64,000 nt of DNA from Aquimarina brevivitae (GCF_004216895.1 NZ_SGXE01000001.1:868001-932000), one strand, 5' to 3'. Shown: positions 7,412-18,113, counted from the stretch's first letter. The notes: generated from the sequence alone by a model not told the origin. Numbers and translations: made by a program.

Positions 7412-10165
7412 TTAAACTTCTTTTTCTGTAAAAGGAATTGAGGTGTCGTATAGTTCGAGTATTAATTTTTTAATTTCTACTAAGTAGCTTTTAAAGACTT
7501 CTTCAGTGATTGTTGTATTCGGGCTTGCATCTCGTGGACTTTTCTTAACTCCAAATTTTAAAAATCCTGTTTTTAAATTTCTAAAGGAGATAATACCGGC
7601 TTCAAAGGGTTCTTTGATTTGAGCGTTTTGATTGAACATATAAGCATAGGCTAACACTTGTATGATTTTGCTGTACTTATAGTCGGAAACAAGAGGTTCC
7701 CAATTTAATACATTAACGTCACCTTTTTGAACATTCCCGGTTTTATAATCAATAACTCTAAGTTGACCATTATAATTATCTATTCTATCGACCTTACCTC
7801 TTAAAAATACAGTTTTATTGAGTTCTTCTATGTATAAAGGAGCTTTGAGCTCAGCTTCTACTGCGATAATTTTTAGGGTATTACCTTCTTCTATGCTTCT
7901 TTTCTCATAAGAAAGAAAATTTTGAATATATCGTTTAGCCACTTCAAAGATGAGTCTGTTTTTACCTTTTTCATAGCTCAATGCGGGATATTCTTTATCA
8001 AACTGGTAGCGAACTGCCTTATCTAAATTCCTTTGCATAAGATCAATATGCGCTACTAATAGCTCTTTGCCTTCATACGGTTTGTAATATTCTTCTAAGA
8101 CATTATGTATAATAGTACCCAGTGTGTTTAAAGCCACAGTTTCTTCTACCTCGTCTATTTCTCTTATTTTTAAAATATATTGATAATAAAAGTCAATAGG
8201 GTTTCTTATATAGTTGGTTAGTGCGGAGGGTGAAAATCCTTTTTCTGCAAGTGTATCCAATGAGCTAATGGTAGCGCTGTTTTTTTCAATTTGGGTTAGC
8301 TTTTTTGGAGTATTCTCAGTTGGAGCACTAACAATGTATTTTTGAATGGTATGATTGGGTCTTTTATCAATTTCGAGCTGCCGCAAAAAACGACTTTTTT
8401 CACCCCCACCAACACCTTCGTTCTCTGTGTTATAGATAAGGTATATGTTTTTTGCCCGATGCATCAAACGATAAAAATGATAGGTGTAGATAGCGTCTTT
8501 TTCTTTGTATGTAGGCAGTTCATACGTTCTTTTTAAATCGTATGGGATAAAGGAGTTATTACTTTTGCCAGCAGGTAGTATACCTTCATTCATAGAGGTA
8601 ATGATAACGGTGTCAAAATCTAAGCAACGAGACTCCAACATTCCCATGAGCTGAAGTCCTTGATAAGGCTCGCCAATAAAATCTAGATTTTCCTGTGAGA
8701 TTAAATCTCGGTATACATGATATAACCCTTGAATGGAATTTAAGCGTTTATAGGATGTATGTATGGACGCTATTTTATTGAATAAACTATTAAAATGAAA
8801 TAAATATTCTAGGATAAGGGTATTGTTCTCTTCTTGATAGCGTTCTTTTAAAGAACCAATGAGGTTTTGACAAGTATTTATGGCCTTACTTACATTTTTC
8901 CAAGGTGTAAACAGTAAGCGCAAATCGTCTTGCGTAGATTTTTTTACTTTAGCTTCAATATCAGCTAGTTTAACATAAATTATATTTTGCTGATTGATGG
9001 CCTTGGCTATTAGTGTGGCATCACTTCCTAAGAGTTTTTGAGTGGTAGGTAAGGCAAGTAACTCTAGTACTTCTTGAAAATAAAAGGTGTCTCCTTTTTG
9101 CTTTTTGTGAAGCGTAAACAGGGTTTCAAAGAAAGGATTCACCGGTAGCTCTTTTATTGGCAGCCCCATGGTAATATTTACGTTGCTAATGGTATCTGGC
9201 AAAAAGGAAAGTACAGGTGATAGAAGGGATTCATCAGCAAGTACTAGTGCAGTATTGCTTAATTCAGCTTTTGGTATTTTTTTTAAAATTTGCCCTGCGA
9301 TTATTGCTTGACTTACGTTTTTTGGTGTGCCTAGCAGCTGTATGTTTTTAGTATCAGAAAATGATTCATTGACCCACTTAAAAGGTTTGTTTTTGAAATA
9401 TTGCCAATCGTTACTATACTTTTTTAGAAATAAAGAGGCATCGTGATAGGCACTATCCATAAAAAACGCATCGGTATCCCAATAAATTTTGCCTAAATCA
9501 TTATCTAAAAGGGTTTGAAATATTATTTGTTCTGCTGTATTGAGTGCATTAAAACCAACTAGGATGTGTTTGGTTGTTGTTGTTTTGATGTACTCATTTA
9601 TTTTTTCTGATGCTATCCGGTAGCATAATCCTTGATAAGCAATTCCTTTTTGAAGCAATCGTGCTTTAAAGGCTTTGTAATAGTCTAATAGTTTGTCCCA
9701 AAAAGCAATGTAGTTCTTAACTAAAGCGGTTTTGTCTTTTTGTACGTACCAATGTTTTAGTTCCGTAATCCGGGTTAAATAAGTAAATATACTATTGTGG
9801 TCTATGCAATACCTGTCAATTTCATTGAAATCGTGTATTAAGGTTTGTCCCCAGGTCATAAAGCTATCAAAATCTTCTTTTTCCAGTTCTGGAAATAATT
9901 GAAGATAGGTTTCATAAAACTCGAATAATGTCTGGGTATTGTCTATAGTTACTAAACCGCATAACTGTTCAATAAATTCTTCGGTACTGAGTATTTTGGG
10001 ACAGATAAAAGTTAAATCTCCATATATTTCAATGAGATATCTTTTTAGAAATATACCTGCTCTTTTACTAGGTACTATAAAAGTTAGTTTACTAATGGGC
10101 TCTTTTTCAGCTTGAAGATCAAGAAGAACATCTTTTAGAAATGCATTCGTTTTTTTCATAGACAC
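7412..10165 (-). CDS. AddB-like PD-(D/E)XK exonuclease subunit of a double-strand break repair helicase-nuclease
   Basis: This 917-residue protein begins with a degenerate helicase half (LTFIVPSKRAGIFLKRYL near 24-41, where AddB has its Walker-like region). It ends in a RecB-type nuclease domain (about 690-900), with GTIIHNVLEEYY and the catalytic VIDYKTGNVQKG. With the AddA-like protein at 11928 it would resect DNA ends for RecA-type recombination. Classical AddB holds a 4Fe-4S cluster bound by four Cys around the nuclease. Here the first of these sites reads YIRNPIDFYY, with Asn in place of Cys, so the cluster is apparently absent. The gene is minus strand, followed after 2 bp by the broken hydrolase. 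Confidence 0.85.
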   Translation of the reverse strand: MSMKKTNAFLKDVLLDLQAEKEPISKLTFIVPSKRAGIFLKRYLIEIYGDLTFICPKILSTEEFIEQLCGLVTIDNTQTLFEFYETYLQLFPELEKEDFDSFMTWGQTLIHDFNEIDRYCIDHNSIFTYLTRITELKHWYVQKDKTALVKNYIAFWDKLLDYYKAFKARLLQKGIAYQGLCYRIASEKINEYIKTTTTKHILVGFNALNTAEQIIFQTLLDNDLGKIYWDTDAFFMDSAYHDASLFLKKYSNDWQYFKNKPFKWVNESFSDTKNIQLLGTPKNVSQAIIAGQILKKIPKAELSNTALVLADESLLSPVLSFLPDTISNVNITMGLPIKELPVNPFFETLFTLHKKQKGDTFYFQEVLELLALPTTQKLLGSDATLIAKAINQQNIIYVKLADIEAKVKKSTQDDLRLLFTPWKNVSKAINTCQNLIGSLKERYQEENNTLILEYLFHFNSLFNKIASIHTSYKRLNSIQGLYHVYRDLISQENLDFIGEPYQGLQLMGMLESRCLDFDTVIITSMNEGILPAGKSNNSFIPYDLKRTYELPTYKEKDAIYTYHFYRLMHRAKNIYLIYNTENEGVGGGEKSRFLRQLEIDKRPNHTIQKYIVSAPTENTPKKLTQIEKNSATISSLDTLAEKGFSPSALTNYIRNPIDFYYQYILKIREIDEVEETVALNTLGTIIHNVLEEYYKPYEGKELLVAHIDLMQRNLDKAVRYQFDKEYPALSYEKGKNRLIFEVAKRYIQNFLSYEKRSIEEGNTLKIIAVEAELKAPLYIEELNKTVFLRGKVDRIDNYNGQLRVIDYKTGNVQKGDVNVLNWEPLVSDYKYSKIIQVLAYAYMFNQNAQIKEPFEAGIISFRNLKTGFLKFGVKKSPRDASPNTTITEEVFKSYLVEIKKLILELYDTSIPFTEKEV

Positions 10166-10192
10166 ACAAAGTTCGCAATACTACAAAATAAA

Positions 10193-10218
10193 AAACGTCC
10201 CGATATTTCGGGACGTTT
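10193..10218 (-). terminator. Terminator of the OmpA/TSP3 gene
   Basis: AAACGTCCCGA (10193-10203) pairs perfectly with TCGGGACGTTT (10208-10218) around TATT. On the minus strand it runs into TTTTTTATTTT. It separates the porin from the AddB-like gene. Confidence 0.9.
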
Positions 10219-10248
10219 CTTAGTTATATTTTGAGAATTAACTTTGTA

Positions 10249-11652
10249 TTATTCTTTTACTAAGTTAATTTCTACACGTCTGTTTTTAGCTCTACCTGCT
10301 CTAGTGTTGTTAGTAGCGATAGGTCTAGACTCTCCATATCCGATAGCAGATAATCTGAACTTATCTACACCATTTTCAACAAGGTAAGTCTTTACAGAGT
10401 TAGCTCTTGTATCAGATAGTCTTTGATTTAATTTTTCACTACCTACACTATCAGTGTGACCTTCTACAGTAAACTTAGCGTTAGGATACTCATTAAGTAT
10501 TTTAATGATCTCAGCTAATTTATCTTCAGAAACTTTCTTGATAGAAGATTTACCAGAGTCAAATAAGATTTGAGCAGCGTACTCGTTAAGAGTTTCTTGA
10601 ACTTCCTCAGTAACTTCTGGACAACCGTTGTTTGCAACAGTACCAACTACATCAGGACAGTTATCATCTTTGTCTAATACTCCGTCACCATCTTTATCTT
10701 GGTAAGGACATCCATTGTTTTCAGCAGGACCTGCTTCGTTAGGACAACCATCGTTAGCGTCAGTGATTCCGTCACCGTCAGCATCAGGACATCCATTTAA
10801 CGCTGCTAAACCAGCAACTGTAGGACACTCATCTTTAGGATCAGCTACACCATCACCATCAGTATCAGGACATCCGTTAAATTCAGCTGTACCAGCAACA
10901 TCTGGACAATCGTCTTTAGCATCAGTGATTCCGTCACCATCAGTATCAGGACATCCGTTGAATTCCTCTAAACCAGGAACTTCTGGACATTCATCATCTT
11001 TGTCATATATTCCATCACCATCAGTATCTTTACCTCCGAAAGCGAAAGTAAGACCAGCAGAGTGTTGGAAGTGAGTTGGAGGGTAATTAGAAGCAGCGTA
11101 ATCTTCGAATACGTGCTTATATGTAGATTGTACATTGAAAGCTAAGTTTTCAGTAATCCAAAAATTCAATCCAAGTGAACCATTGAATGTACCAGCTCCA
11201 ATTTCGTCTACCCAAGTATAACCTCCACCTACACCTAGGTAAGGGTCTAACCAGCTAGAACTTAAAAGGTTTTTAAAACTGTAGCTAACTCTACCGTCTA
11301 CAGCGTAGTAAGATAGATCATCTACACCAACGTTTGTACCATCAGGTAACTCTCCAGCTTTGGTAATTTTGTTTACAGAACCAGAAGCAGTGAAAGAAAA
11401 ACCGTCTCCGATATATCTTCCTACAGACAATTTAGAAACAGATGGAAGAATATTCCAGTGGTCGTTAGCATTAAAATACTCGTCAAAGATTTCTCCTTGA
11501 ACTGGCAAGTCACCTCCTGTAGGGAAGATGTCCACAGCATTTACGCCAATCGATACCGCCCATGGGTTATTTTCATCTTGTGCGTTCGCCGTACTTAACC
11601 CAAGTACTAGTAACGAAGCCGCTAAAAATCTGCTAAGATGTTTCATATTCAA
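10249..11652 (-). CDS. OmpA family outer membrane protein with thrombospondin type 3 repeats
   Basis: The 467-residue protein has a signal peptide (ending STANAQ) and an eight-strand OmpA-like barrel (about 25-205). Five Asp-rich calcium-binding TSP3 repeats follow (about 208-335, [15 protein letters not shown] type). The C-terminal OmpA domain (about 355-467) binds peptidoglycan: [22 protein letters not shown] and NRRVEINL. Such proteins tie the outer membrane to the cell wall and are usually among the most abundant envelope proteins in Bacteroidota. A perfect promoter (11681-11711) and a strong terminator show it is transcribed alone, though it sits between the two Add genes. Confidence 0.93.
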   Translation of the reverse strand: MNMKHLSRFLAASLLVLGLSTANAQDENNPWAVSIGVNAVDIFPTGGDLPVQGEIFDEYFNANDHWNILPSVSKLSVGRYIGDGFSFTASGSVNKITKAGELPDGTNVGVDDLSYYAVDGRVSYSFKNLLSSSWLDPYLGVGGGYTWVDEIGAGTFNGSLGLNFWITENLAFNVQSTYKHVFEDYAASNYPPTHFQHSAGLTFAFGGKDTDGDGIYDKDDECPEVPGLEEFNGCPDTDGDGITDAKDDCPDVAGTAEFNGCPDTDGDGVADPKDECPTVAGLAALNGCPDADGDGITDANDGCPNEAGPAENNGCPYQDKDGDGVLDKDDNCPDVVGTVANNGCPEVTEEVQETLNEYAAQILFDSGKSSIKKVSEDKLAEIIKILNEYPNAKFTVEGHTDSVGSEKLNQRLSDTRANSVKTYLVENGVDKFRLSAIGYGESRPIATNNTRAGRAKNRRVEINLVKE

Positions 11653-11680
11653 TAATTTAATTTTTAAGTGTTAATTTGAG

Positions 11681-11711
11681 CAAATGTAATATGTTAAAAA
11701 TTACTGTCAAA
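11681..11711 (-). promoter_or_regulatory. Consensus Bacteroidota promoter of the OmpA/TSP3 gene
   Basis: On the minus strand TTTG (11711-11708) and TACATTTG (11688-11681) are exactly 19 bases apart, the ideal TTTG-N19-TAnnTTTG arrangement. The start codon is 28 bases downstream of the -7 box. Confidence 0.85.
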
Positions 11712-11927
11712 GACAAATCTAATAAAATTTTCTTAATAGGCCAGTGTATATCGAAGGTTTCAAAGGTTTGAAGTACTTTGTGATAAGTGCGTTTTTACCC
11801 TTATTTGTTCAAATAATGATTTGGCTTTTTGCGAAAATGATATTAAAAGTCTCTCTTAAGACGGTACAATTATACTATAAAAAAACTTTTTATCACCATT
11901 TTTGGCAAAGGAATTATAAAAAATCTT

Positions 11928-14900
11928 TCAACTGCGTATGGGTTTCACTGTTATTTCTTGATCAATATACGTTAAATAACCATCAACTTTTGAATATCCC
12001 ATCTTTTCCAGAATTATTATATAATTTTGAATCTGATTTAGGTGCGAAGTGTTGAATTCACCGGTCTTATAATCTATTACGGTAACTTCGTTGTTTGTAT
12101 TAATAGTTATTCTATCAGGTCTAAAAAGTTGTCCCTGATATAGTAGGTCTGCTTCATTATATACTTGGATGTTGGAGCGATAATATTTTTGTAAGGTTGG
12201 ATGTTCTGTTACTTTTTTTAAGATATTACGGTATGTTGGAATACTGTCCATGGTAATGATTCCCTTTTTTTCATTGCTTAAAAGTACTTTTTCAATGTCT
12301 GTAACAGTGAATACTTCCGACAGCAGCTTATGAATTAAAGTACCGGCAGAGATGGCTTTTTCTTGTGGGGTGTCCCATAAAGCACCACTGGTAGTAGATA
12401 TTTTTAATTTGTTGTATTGAGTAGGTCTTACGTCTCCTAATAAAAGGCTTTTGTTCGCTTTATTTACTTTGAGCTGATTAGTTAAGCCTTTCCTTTCAGT
12501 ACCAAAACTGTAGGATAAGCTATTTTCCTTCCATAATTGTTTTTGCTGTAAGAAATGCACAAATTTACTGGAAAAGTAATCTTCCTTTATCTCACCTTTT
12601 GCAGTAATTTCCAATTGCGAAATGATATATAGTTCTTCAATGGCTCTAGTTAAAGCAACATATAGAAGATTATAATTATCAAGTTGTAACTGTGCTTGTC
12701 GCTGCTCTACTAATGCTTTGGTGTTTTGGTTGATTTCAGCTAAATTTTTATGATAATTAATGTAAATGTCATCAAAACCATTAAATTCTTCTGGGGGCAC
12801 ACTAATCCAAGTCATTGGTTCAACCTCATTGTAAATATTAGTATTGGCATAGGGGTAAATTACGCAGCGAAATTCTAGTCCTTTCGCTTTGTGTATGGTC
12901 ATTATTTGAACCGCATCACTACCCTCAGGAGCAATGATATTCAAGCTGTCTTTTTTTACATTCCAAAAGTTTAAAAATCCGATAATTCCATCTGCATTTT
13001 TTTGAACATAATCGAATAGCGTATCTAGGAAAAATTGTACATAGCAATTGACAGGTAGATCAAAACTATTTATCAAATAGATCACACTTTCATACAACTG
13101 AAGAGCTGCAAATTCTTGAAGATTAAATTTTATATCGAATTCAGCTAAGGTTTTGAAAATCCTTGCACTGGTATGGTGTATATTTTCTTCAAGGAAAGTA
13201 TTAGGAATATTAGATTTTTCTTTGCTGATATGATGAAAAAACTGAGCTAAGGACAATTTGTCTTCATTATTTATATACCATGATAAGAAATCTATTATAG
13301 CAACTACTTCCTCAGCATTTTGTAGAAGTAGCGTTTCTGAGGAAATGATAGGAATGTCATTTTCTGCTAAATAATTAGCAATCACACTACCCTCTTTTTG
13401 TTTGCGTACTAAAATACAAATATCACTAAGGTTAAATCCTTTTTGTGTTACCTCCCTAATCGTATTCAAGACTTCTACAGGATAGGTTTCATCTTCTTCC
13501 TTTTTATTGGCTGCTTCAATAAACTGTAAAGAAACATAGCCGCCTTCTTTGGTATTGAGCTCTTGCTGGTTACCTTCTAAATAAATAGAACCATATTGAG
13601 ATGAAATAAATTCTGAGGATAGCCAACTGAAGAACTCGTTATTAAACGTAATGATATTGCTATAACTTCTGTAATTTTTGGGCAAATTATGCACGCTTTT
13701 TTCAGGAATGGCAAAGGGATTTTCTTGATTACTTAAGTCAATAAATTGTTCTGCTTTACCGCCTCGCCATCTGTAGATTGCTTGTTTTGCATCACCTACG
13801 ATAGTAAGACTTCCCTTTTTGCCGGTTAATGTTTCCGTTGCCAACGCATTATCAATTAAAGGTATTAGATTATTCCATTGTAGCTCAGAGGTATCTTGGA
13901 ATTCATCTATAAAATAATCCTTATAGCGTTCTCCCAATCTCTCGTAGATAAAAGGAGCAGGTTGTCCTTTTATGGCATTACTAATGATGGTATTAAACTC
14001 TGAAATCAGTAAAATATTCCTCTCTTTTTTAATCTCCTCCAAGGCTCTATTTAAGATCGTCAATACGGATAGTGGAGTACTGTTTTTAATTAGGTTTTTA
14101 GTCAGCTGTATCTCTAAGAGTATTCTTTTTGTTTGGTTATATACGTTCTCAATTTCTGGACGCAGGTTGTCAATAGTAGACTTTTTATCAGCATCGAGCT
14201 TTTGCGTGTACAATTTAGCTTCGGCTATATTTGCTGTCCAAGTTGGTGGTTTGCTGGTTGGCTTTTTCCCAGCTGCTATGCTGTTGAAATAGTTAGGCAC
14301 TGAACCCCGGTTAAAATCTGCTGTAACTAATCCTTTTGCTTCAAAAACAGCTAAAAGAGCTTTAGATGCATTGATTAACTGATCGGATAGCAACTGTAGC
14401 TTTTTCTTTTGTTCTTTTTTAAGGGTTTCAAAATCTTCAATAGTTTTGCTGGAGAGTTTTTGAATATGAGCACGATCATTTTCACTATGGATCAGTTTGC
14501 CTATTTGAAATAATTCTGTAGAAATATCCCAGCTTTTATCTTCATCTTGTTTTTCAAAAGCAAAATCAATAATTGTACGGGTTATTTTTTCATCTGTTCC
14601 AATTTTGGATAATACCACATCTACCGCTTCTCGTAATAATAGTTGAGTGTCCATCTCAATTTCAAAATTCATAGGAATGCCCAGGTCAAAAGCAAAGGTT
14701 CTTATAATCCTATGCGTAAATGTATCAATGGTAACTACATCAAAAGAAGCATAATTGTGTAAAATGCTTTTTAATATGCGCTCAGCTTTTTTACGTAATT
14801 TCTGTTCTTCAATATTAGTTTCTTCAACTAAAGTTGCTACTAAATCTATTGTTTTTTCATTGTCGCCCAAGCCACTGATACTGCTAAGGTTCTCTAAGAT

Positions 14901-15101
14901 CCTAGATTTCATTTCTGCTACGGCTTTGTTGGTAAAGGTTATAGCCAAAATATTTTTGTAGCCATCCTTATAATCATAGCTCAGCAAAGCACTAAGATAT
15001 TCCTTAACAAGCGTATAGGTTTTACCAGCTCCCGCTGCGGCATTATAAATTGTAAAGGCGTTTTTTGGGTCCAAGCTTGTTTTTTTGATTAAATGTAACA
15101 A
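11928..15101 (-). CDS. AddA-like UvrD/RecB family helicase-nuclease
   Basis: This 1057-residue superfamily 1 helicase has Walker A AAGAGKTYTL near residue 22-31, motif II DEFQDTSELQW, VGDAKQAIYRWRGG (motif III), KNYRSYSNI (motif IV region), MTIHKAKGLEF (motif V) and LLYVALTRA (motif VI). The C-terminal nuclease motif is VIDYKTGEF. It would unwind broken DNA ends with the AddB-like partner at 7412; both belong to the AddAB class rather than RecBCD because each has a nuclease domain. It is minus strand, divergent from sodA. The first 15 residues before the Walker region are short, so MLHLIKK is a reasonable start. Confidence 0.9.
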   Translation of the reverse strand: MLHLIKKTSLDPKNAFTIYNAAAGAGKTYTLVKEYLSALLSYDYKDGYKNILAITFTNKAVAEMKSRILENLSSISGLGDNEKTIDLVATLVEETNIEEQKLRKKAERILKSILHNYASFDVVTIDTFTHRIIRTFAFDLGIPMNFEIEMDTQLLLREAVDVVLSKIGTDEKITRTIIDFAFEKQDEDKSWDISTELFQIGKLIHSENDRAHIQKLSSKTIEDFETLKKEQKKKLQLLSDQLINASKALLAVFEAKGLVTADFNRGSVPNYFNSIAAGKKPTSKPPTWTANIAEAKLYTQKLDADKKSTIDNLRPEIENVYNQTKRILLEIQLTKNLIKNSTPLSVLTILNRALEEIKKERNILLISEFNTIISNAIKGQPAPFIYERLGERYKDYFIDEFQDTSELQWNNLIPLIDNALATETLTGKKGSLTIVGDAKQAIYRWRGGKAEQFIDLSNQENPFAIPEKSVHNLPKNYRSYSNIITFNNEFFSWLSSEFISSQYGSIYLEGNQQELNTKEGGYVSLQFIEAANKKEEDETYPVEVLNTIREVTQKGFNLSDICILVRKQKEGSVIANYLAENDIPIISSETLLLQNAEEVVAIIDFLSWYINNEDKLSLAQFFHHISKEKSNIPNTFLEENIHHTSARIFKTLAEFDIKFNLQEFAALQLYESVIYLINSFDLPVNCYVQFFLDTLFDYVQKNADGIIGFLNFWNVKKDSLNIIAPEGSDAVQIMTIHKAKGLEFRCVIYPYANTNIYNEVEPMTWISVPPEEFNGFDDIYINYHKNLAEINQNTKALVEQRQAQLQLDNYNLLYVALTRAIEELYIISQLEITAKGEIKEDYFSSKFVHFLQQKQLWKENSLSYSFGTERKGLTNQLKVNKANKSLLLGDVRPTQYNKLKISTTSGALWDTPQEKAISAGTLIHKLLSEVFTVTDIEKVLLSNEKKGIITMDSIPTYRNILKKVTEHPTLQKYYRSNIQVYNEADLLYQGQLFRPDRITINTNNEVTVIDYKTGEFNTSHLNQIQNYIIILEKMGYSKVDGYLTYIDQEITVKPIRS

Positions 15102-15215
15102 TTAGATTTGTAAGTGTAGCGGTTAGCTCGGCATTATGTTATTTTGGATTGAAGTAGCTAGCTGTTTTTAATTAATTTATAACACTTATAAATTTTAATT
15201 AGTCCCCCTAATTGT

Positions 15216-15223
15216 TAAATTTG
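15216..15223 (+). promoter_or_regulatory. -7 box of the superoxide dismutase gene
   Basis: TAAATTTG at 15216-15223 matches TAnnTTTG. It places transcription start near 15230, inside the longest possible reading frame, and supports the start codon at 15260 over the upstream ATG at 15212. No good -33 word is seen. Confidence 0.55.
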
Positions 15224-15259
15224 ACTTCATTCATTTTTATTAATTATAAAAAATTACAT

Positions 15260-15868
15260 ATGTCATTTGAATTACCAAAATTAGACTACGCTTTTGATGC
15301 GTTAGAACCACATATAGATGCTAGAACCATGGAAATCCATCACGATAAGCATCACGCGGGTTATACAAATAAATTAAATGCTGCGATTGAAGGAACTGAT
15401 TTAGACGGAAAAGAAATAGAAGATATCCTTACCAATTTAGATATGTCTAATGCAGCCGTAAGAAATAACGGAGGAGGTTATTACAATCACAGTCTCTTTT
15501 GGAAAGTAATGAGTCCAAATGGAGGAGGAGTGCCTACCGGAGCTTTGGCAGATGCTATAAATGCTGCTTATGGTTCATTTGATGGATTTAAAAAAGAATT
15601 TAGTGCTGCTGCAGGATCTAGATTTGGATCAGGATGGGCCTGGTTATGTGTTCATAAAGGTGGAAAAGTAGAAGTATGTTCAACACCAAATCAAGATAAT
15701 CCATTGATGCCAGATATCGGTTGTGGAGGTTCTCCAATTTTAGGTTTAGATGTATGGGAACACGCTTATTATTTAAATTATCAAAATAGAAGACCAGATT
15801 ATATTGATGCCTTTTTTAATGTAATTAACTGGGAAGAAGTTTCAAAGCGTTATGAAGATGGTAAATAA
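15260..15868 (+). CDS. sodA: Superoxide dismutase, Mn-type
   Basis: This 202-residue Fe/Mn superoxide dismutase converts superoxide to peroxide and oxygen in the cytoplasm. The start [20 protein letters not shown] is the normal N-terminus, so the further-upstream ATG at 15212 is not used. The metal ligands are His in EIHHDKHH, His in YYNHSLFW, and Asp and His in [10 protein letters not shown]. Gly in GGGYYNH and Gln in TPNQDNPL are the pattern of manganese enzymes, though some family members are cambialistic. Strong terminators follow. Confidence 0.95.
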   Translation: MSFELPKLDYAFDALEPHIDARTMEIHHDKHHAGYTNKLNAAIEGTDLDGKEIEDILTNLDMSNAAVRNNGGGYYNHSLFWKVMSPNGGGVPTGALADAINAAYGSFDGFKKEFSAAAGSRFGSGWAWLCVHKGGKVEVCSTPNQDNPLMPDIGCGGSPILGLDVWEHAYYLNYQNRRPDYIDAFFNVINWEEVSKRYEDGK

Positions 15869-15899
15869 AGCCTGAATAAACATCATATTATAAAAGAGA

Positions 15900-15925
15900 A
15901 AAGCTGCAAAATTTTGCAGCTTTTT
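15900..15925 (+). terminator. Terminator of sodA
   Basis: AAAGCTGCAAAA (15900-15911) pairs with TTTTGCAGCTTT (15912-15923), then continues in T. Confidence 0.88.
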
Positions 15926-15954
15926 TTATATAAAATTTCCAAATGTGTGTAAAA

Positions 15955-15984
15955 TAAAAAAAGGTGGAAGTTCCACCTTTTTTT
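15955..15984. terminator. Bidirectional terminator between sodA and purF
   Basis: A-rich arm ending AAGGTGG (to 15967), loop AAGTT, and CCACCTTTTTTT (15973-15984). An A-run on one side and a T-run on the other let it work for both strands. Confidence 0.8.
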
Positions 15985-16136
15985 GCCCCAAATCTACCAT
16001 GAACTTAACCTACTTATGCTATGGCTTTGCTAATATATGGTGATATTTCATTGTGAAAAAATGTTTTAGATGAAAAGCTCAAATACTTGTTGAAATGCAC
16101 AAATTAACCCTTTTTAACAGTTGGTTTTAGAGCAGT

Positions 16137-18035
16137 TTAATAGGCTCTTTCGTCTTTCCCTTCAAAGAAGTTGATAAACGCTTTATTAACAACTCTGTTT
16201 CCACCTACTGTAGGATAATCTCCGGTAAAATACCAGTCTCCTAAATTTTCTGGACAGGCTTTATGCAAATTAGCTACAGATTGGTAAATTATCTTTACAT
16301 CTGCATTAACTGAAGAGTCGGATAAAAGCTCCGCAATTTTATCACTGATTTCTTGATCCGTAAAGCTGTCATAAATTTCTTTGACGTAATTTTTTACTTC
16401 TTTATCTTCTAAATTCTCTTGCGCTTTACACTTTTTATATACGTCTTCAACGACGTGATAGTTTCCTTGTTCTTCTAACAAGGTGAGTGCTGCTTTGAAT
16501 GCAATAAGACCTTCTAAACGAGCCATATCGATTCCATAACAGTCTGGGTACCTAATTTGAGGCGCAGAAGAAACTACAATAATTTTTTTAGGTTTCAGTC
16601 GATCTAACATTTTGATGATACTCTTTTTTAAAGTAGTACCTCTTACAATACTATCGTCAATAACTACCAAGTTGTCATTAGACTGTACTACTCCATAAGT
16701 TACATCATATACGTGAGCTACTAAATCGTCCCTGCTACTATCTTCAGTGATAAAAGTTCGGAGTTTTGCATCTTTAATCGCTATTTTCTCAGTTCTTAAC
16801 TTATAGGAAAGAATTTCGGTTAAGCGCTCGTTAGTTAGATTCTCCTTTTCTCTAAGGATAGTATCAGTTTTTTGCTTGTTTAGTTCGTCCTGTGCCGCTT
16901 CTACCATTCCATAAAAAGAGGTTTCGGCAGTATTTGGGATGAATGAAAACACTGTATTTAGAGTGTCGTAATTGATCTCTTCAAGAACTTGTGGCATGAT
17001 AAGACGCCCGAGGTTTTTGCGCTCTTGATAGATTTCAGCGTCACTTCCCCTTGAAAAATAAATTCTTTCGAAAGAACAGGCTTTTCGTTCTAAGGGTTTT
17101 ATGATTTCTTTTATAGCGGTTTCACCATTTTTTTTGATGATGATGGCATTACCAGGATCCAATTCAGTTACCTGGTCAAAAGGTACGTTAAATACGGTTT
17201 GGATTACGGGACGTTCTGAAGCTACCACAACAACTTCGTCGTCTTGATAGTAGTATGCAGGTCTGATACCAGCAGGATCTCTTAGTACAAAGGCATCTCC
17301 ATGACCCAACATACCTGCCATGGCATACCCGCCGTCCCAGTCTTTAGAGGATTTTCTTAATATTTTAGCTACATTAAGTCGTTCCACGATTTTAGGTGAC
17401 GCATCTATTTTATTGTACCCCTCTTTTTTGAGTTTTTTGTAGAGCTTGGCAACTTCAGAGTCTAAGAAATGACCAATTTTTTCCATCACAGTAACCGTGT
17501 CTACTTTATCTTTTGGGTGCTGACCTAAGCGCACCAAATTATCAAACAATACATTATTGTTGGTCATATTGAAGTTACCTGCGACAATCAAATTACGATG
17601 CATCCAGTTATTTTGCCTCAAGAAAGGGTGAACACTTTCTACACTATTTTTACCAAAGGTTCCATAACGTACATGTCCTAGAAGTACTTCGCCGATATAA
17701 GGAATATTTTCTTTCTGTAATTGTACATCGTCACTATATTCTGGGTGGGCTTCGAACTCTGTATTAATACGGGCATTGATTTGCGAAAAAATATCTTGTA
17801 TAGGCTGTGCTTCAATGGACCGAACTCTACTGATATAACGTTGTCCTGGAGGAACATCCAATTTAACACTCGCAAATCCAGCACCATCTTGACCACGATT
17901 GTGCTGTTTTTCCATCATTAGATACATTTTATTTACACCATAAAATGCACTGCCATATTTTTCTTTATAATAGGATAGTGGTTTTAAAAGTCTAATTAGT
18001 GCAATTCCACATTCGTGTTTTAAAGCGTCGCTCAT
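16137..18035 (-). CDS. purF: Amidophosphoribosyltransferase, first step of purine synthesis
   Basis: This 632-residue enzyme makes 5-phosphoribosylamine from PRPP and glutamine. The N-terminus MSDALKHECGIAL shows an eight-residue propeptide before Cys9, the Ntn glutaminase nucleophile. HNRGQDGAG and the VLLGHVRYGT strand belong to the glutaminase domain. The phosphoribosyltransferase half has the PRPP loop VVIDDSIVRGTTLKKS near residue 450. At 632 residues it is longer than the roughly 480-500 of E. coli PurF, a form found in Bacteroidota with insertions and a C-terminal extension. The PfkB kinase gene lies 78 bp upstream on the same strand and may be cotranscribed. Confidence 0.92.
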   Translation of the reverse strand: MSDALKHECGIALIRLLKPLSYYKEKYGSAFYGVNKMYLMMEKQHNRGQDGAGFASVKLDVPPGQRYISRVRSIEAQPIQDIFSQINARINTEFEAHPEYSDDVQLQKENIPYIGEVLLGHVRYGTFGKNSVESVHPFLRQNNWMHRNLIVAGNFNMTNNNVLFDNLVRLGQHPKDKVDTVTVMEKIGHFLDSEVAKLYKKLKKEGYNKIDASPKIVERLNVAKILRKSSKDWDGGYAMAGMLGHGDAFVLRDPAGIRPAYYYQDDEVVVVASERPVIQTVFNVPFDQVTELDPGNAIIIKKNGETAIKEIIKPLERKACSFERIYFSRGSDAEIYQERKNLGRLIMPQVLEEINYDTLNTVFSFIPNTAETSFYGMVEAAQDELNKQKTDTILREKENLTNERLTEILSYKLRTEKIAIKDAKLRTFITEDSSRDDLVAHVYDVTYGVVQSNDNLVVIDDSIVRGTTLKKSIIKMLDRLKPKKIIVVSSAPQIRYPDCYGIDMARLEGLIAFKAALTLLEEQGNYHVVEDVYKKCKAQENLEDKEVKNYVKEIYDSFTDQEISDKIAELLSDSSVNADVKIIYQSVANLHKACPENLGDWYFTGDYPTVGGNRVVNKAFINFFEGKDERAY

Positions 18036-18113
18036 GGTATTTAGGGTATATGCTGTTGTTGTGTTGGTAAACCAATATTAATAGTTCTATTTCCTAGCTT
18101 AGCGTATTCTATT

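Noticed and set aside
10715..11074. 119-codon plus-strand ORF inside the OmpA gene
   Set aside because: It is the antisense shadow of the TSP3 repeats (repeated [12 protein letters not shown]), created by the repeat's codon pattern.
11744..12055. 103-codon plus-strand ORF after the OmpA promoter region
   Set aside because: Its second half is antisense to the end of the AddA-like gene; its composition is low complexity with no domain and no promoter.
15212..15259. Longer N-terminus of superoxide dismutase
   Set aside because: The -7 box TAAATTTG lies inside this stretch and the family starts at [12 protein letters not shown].
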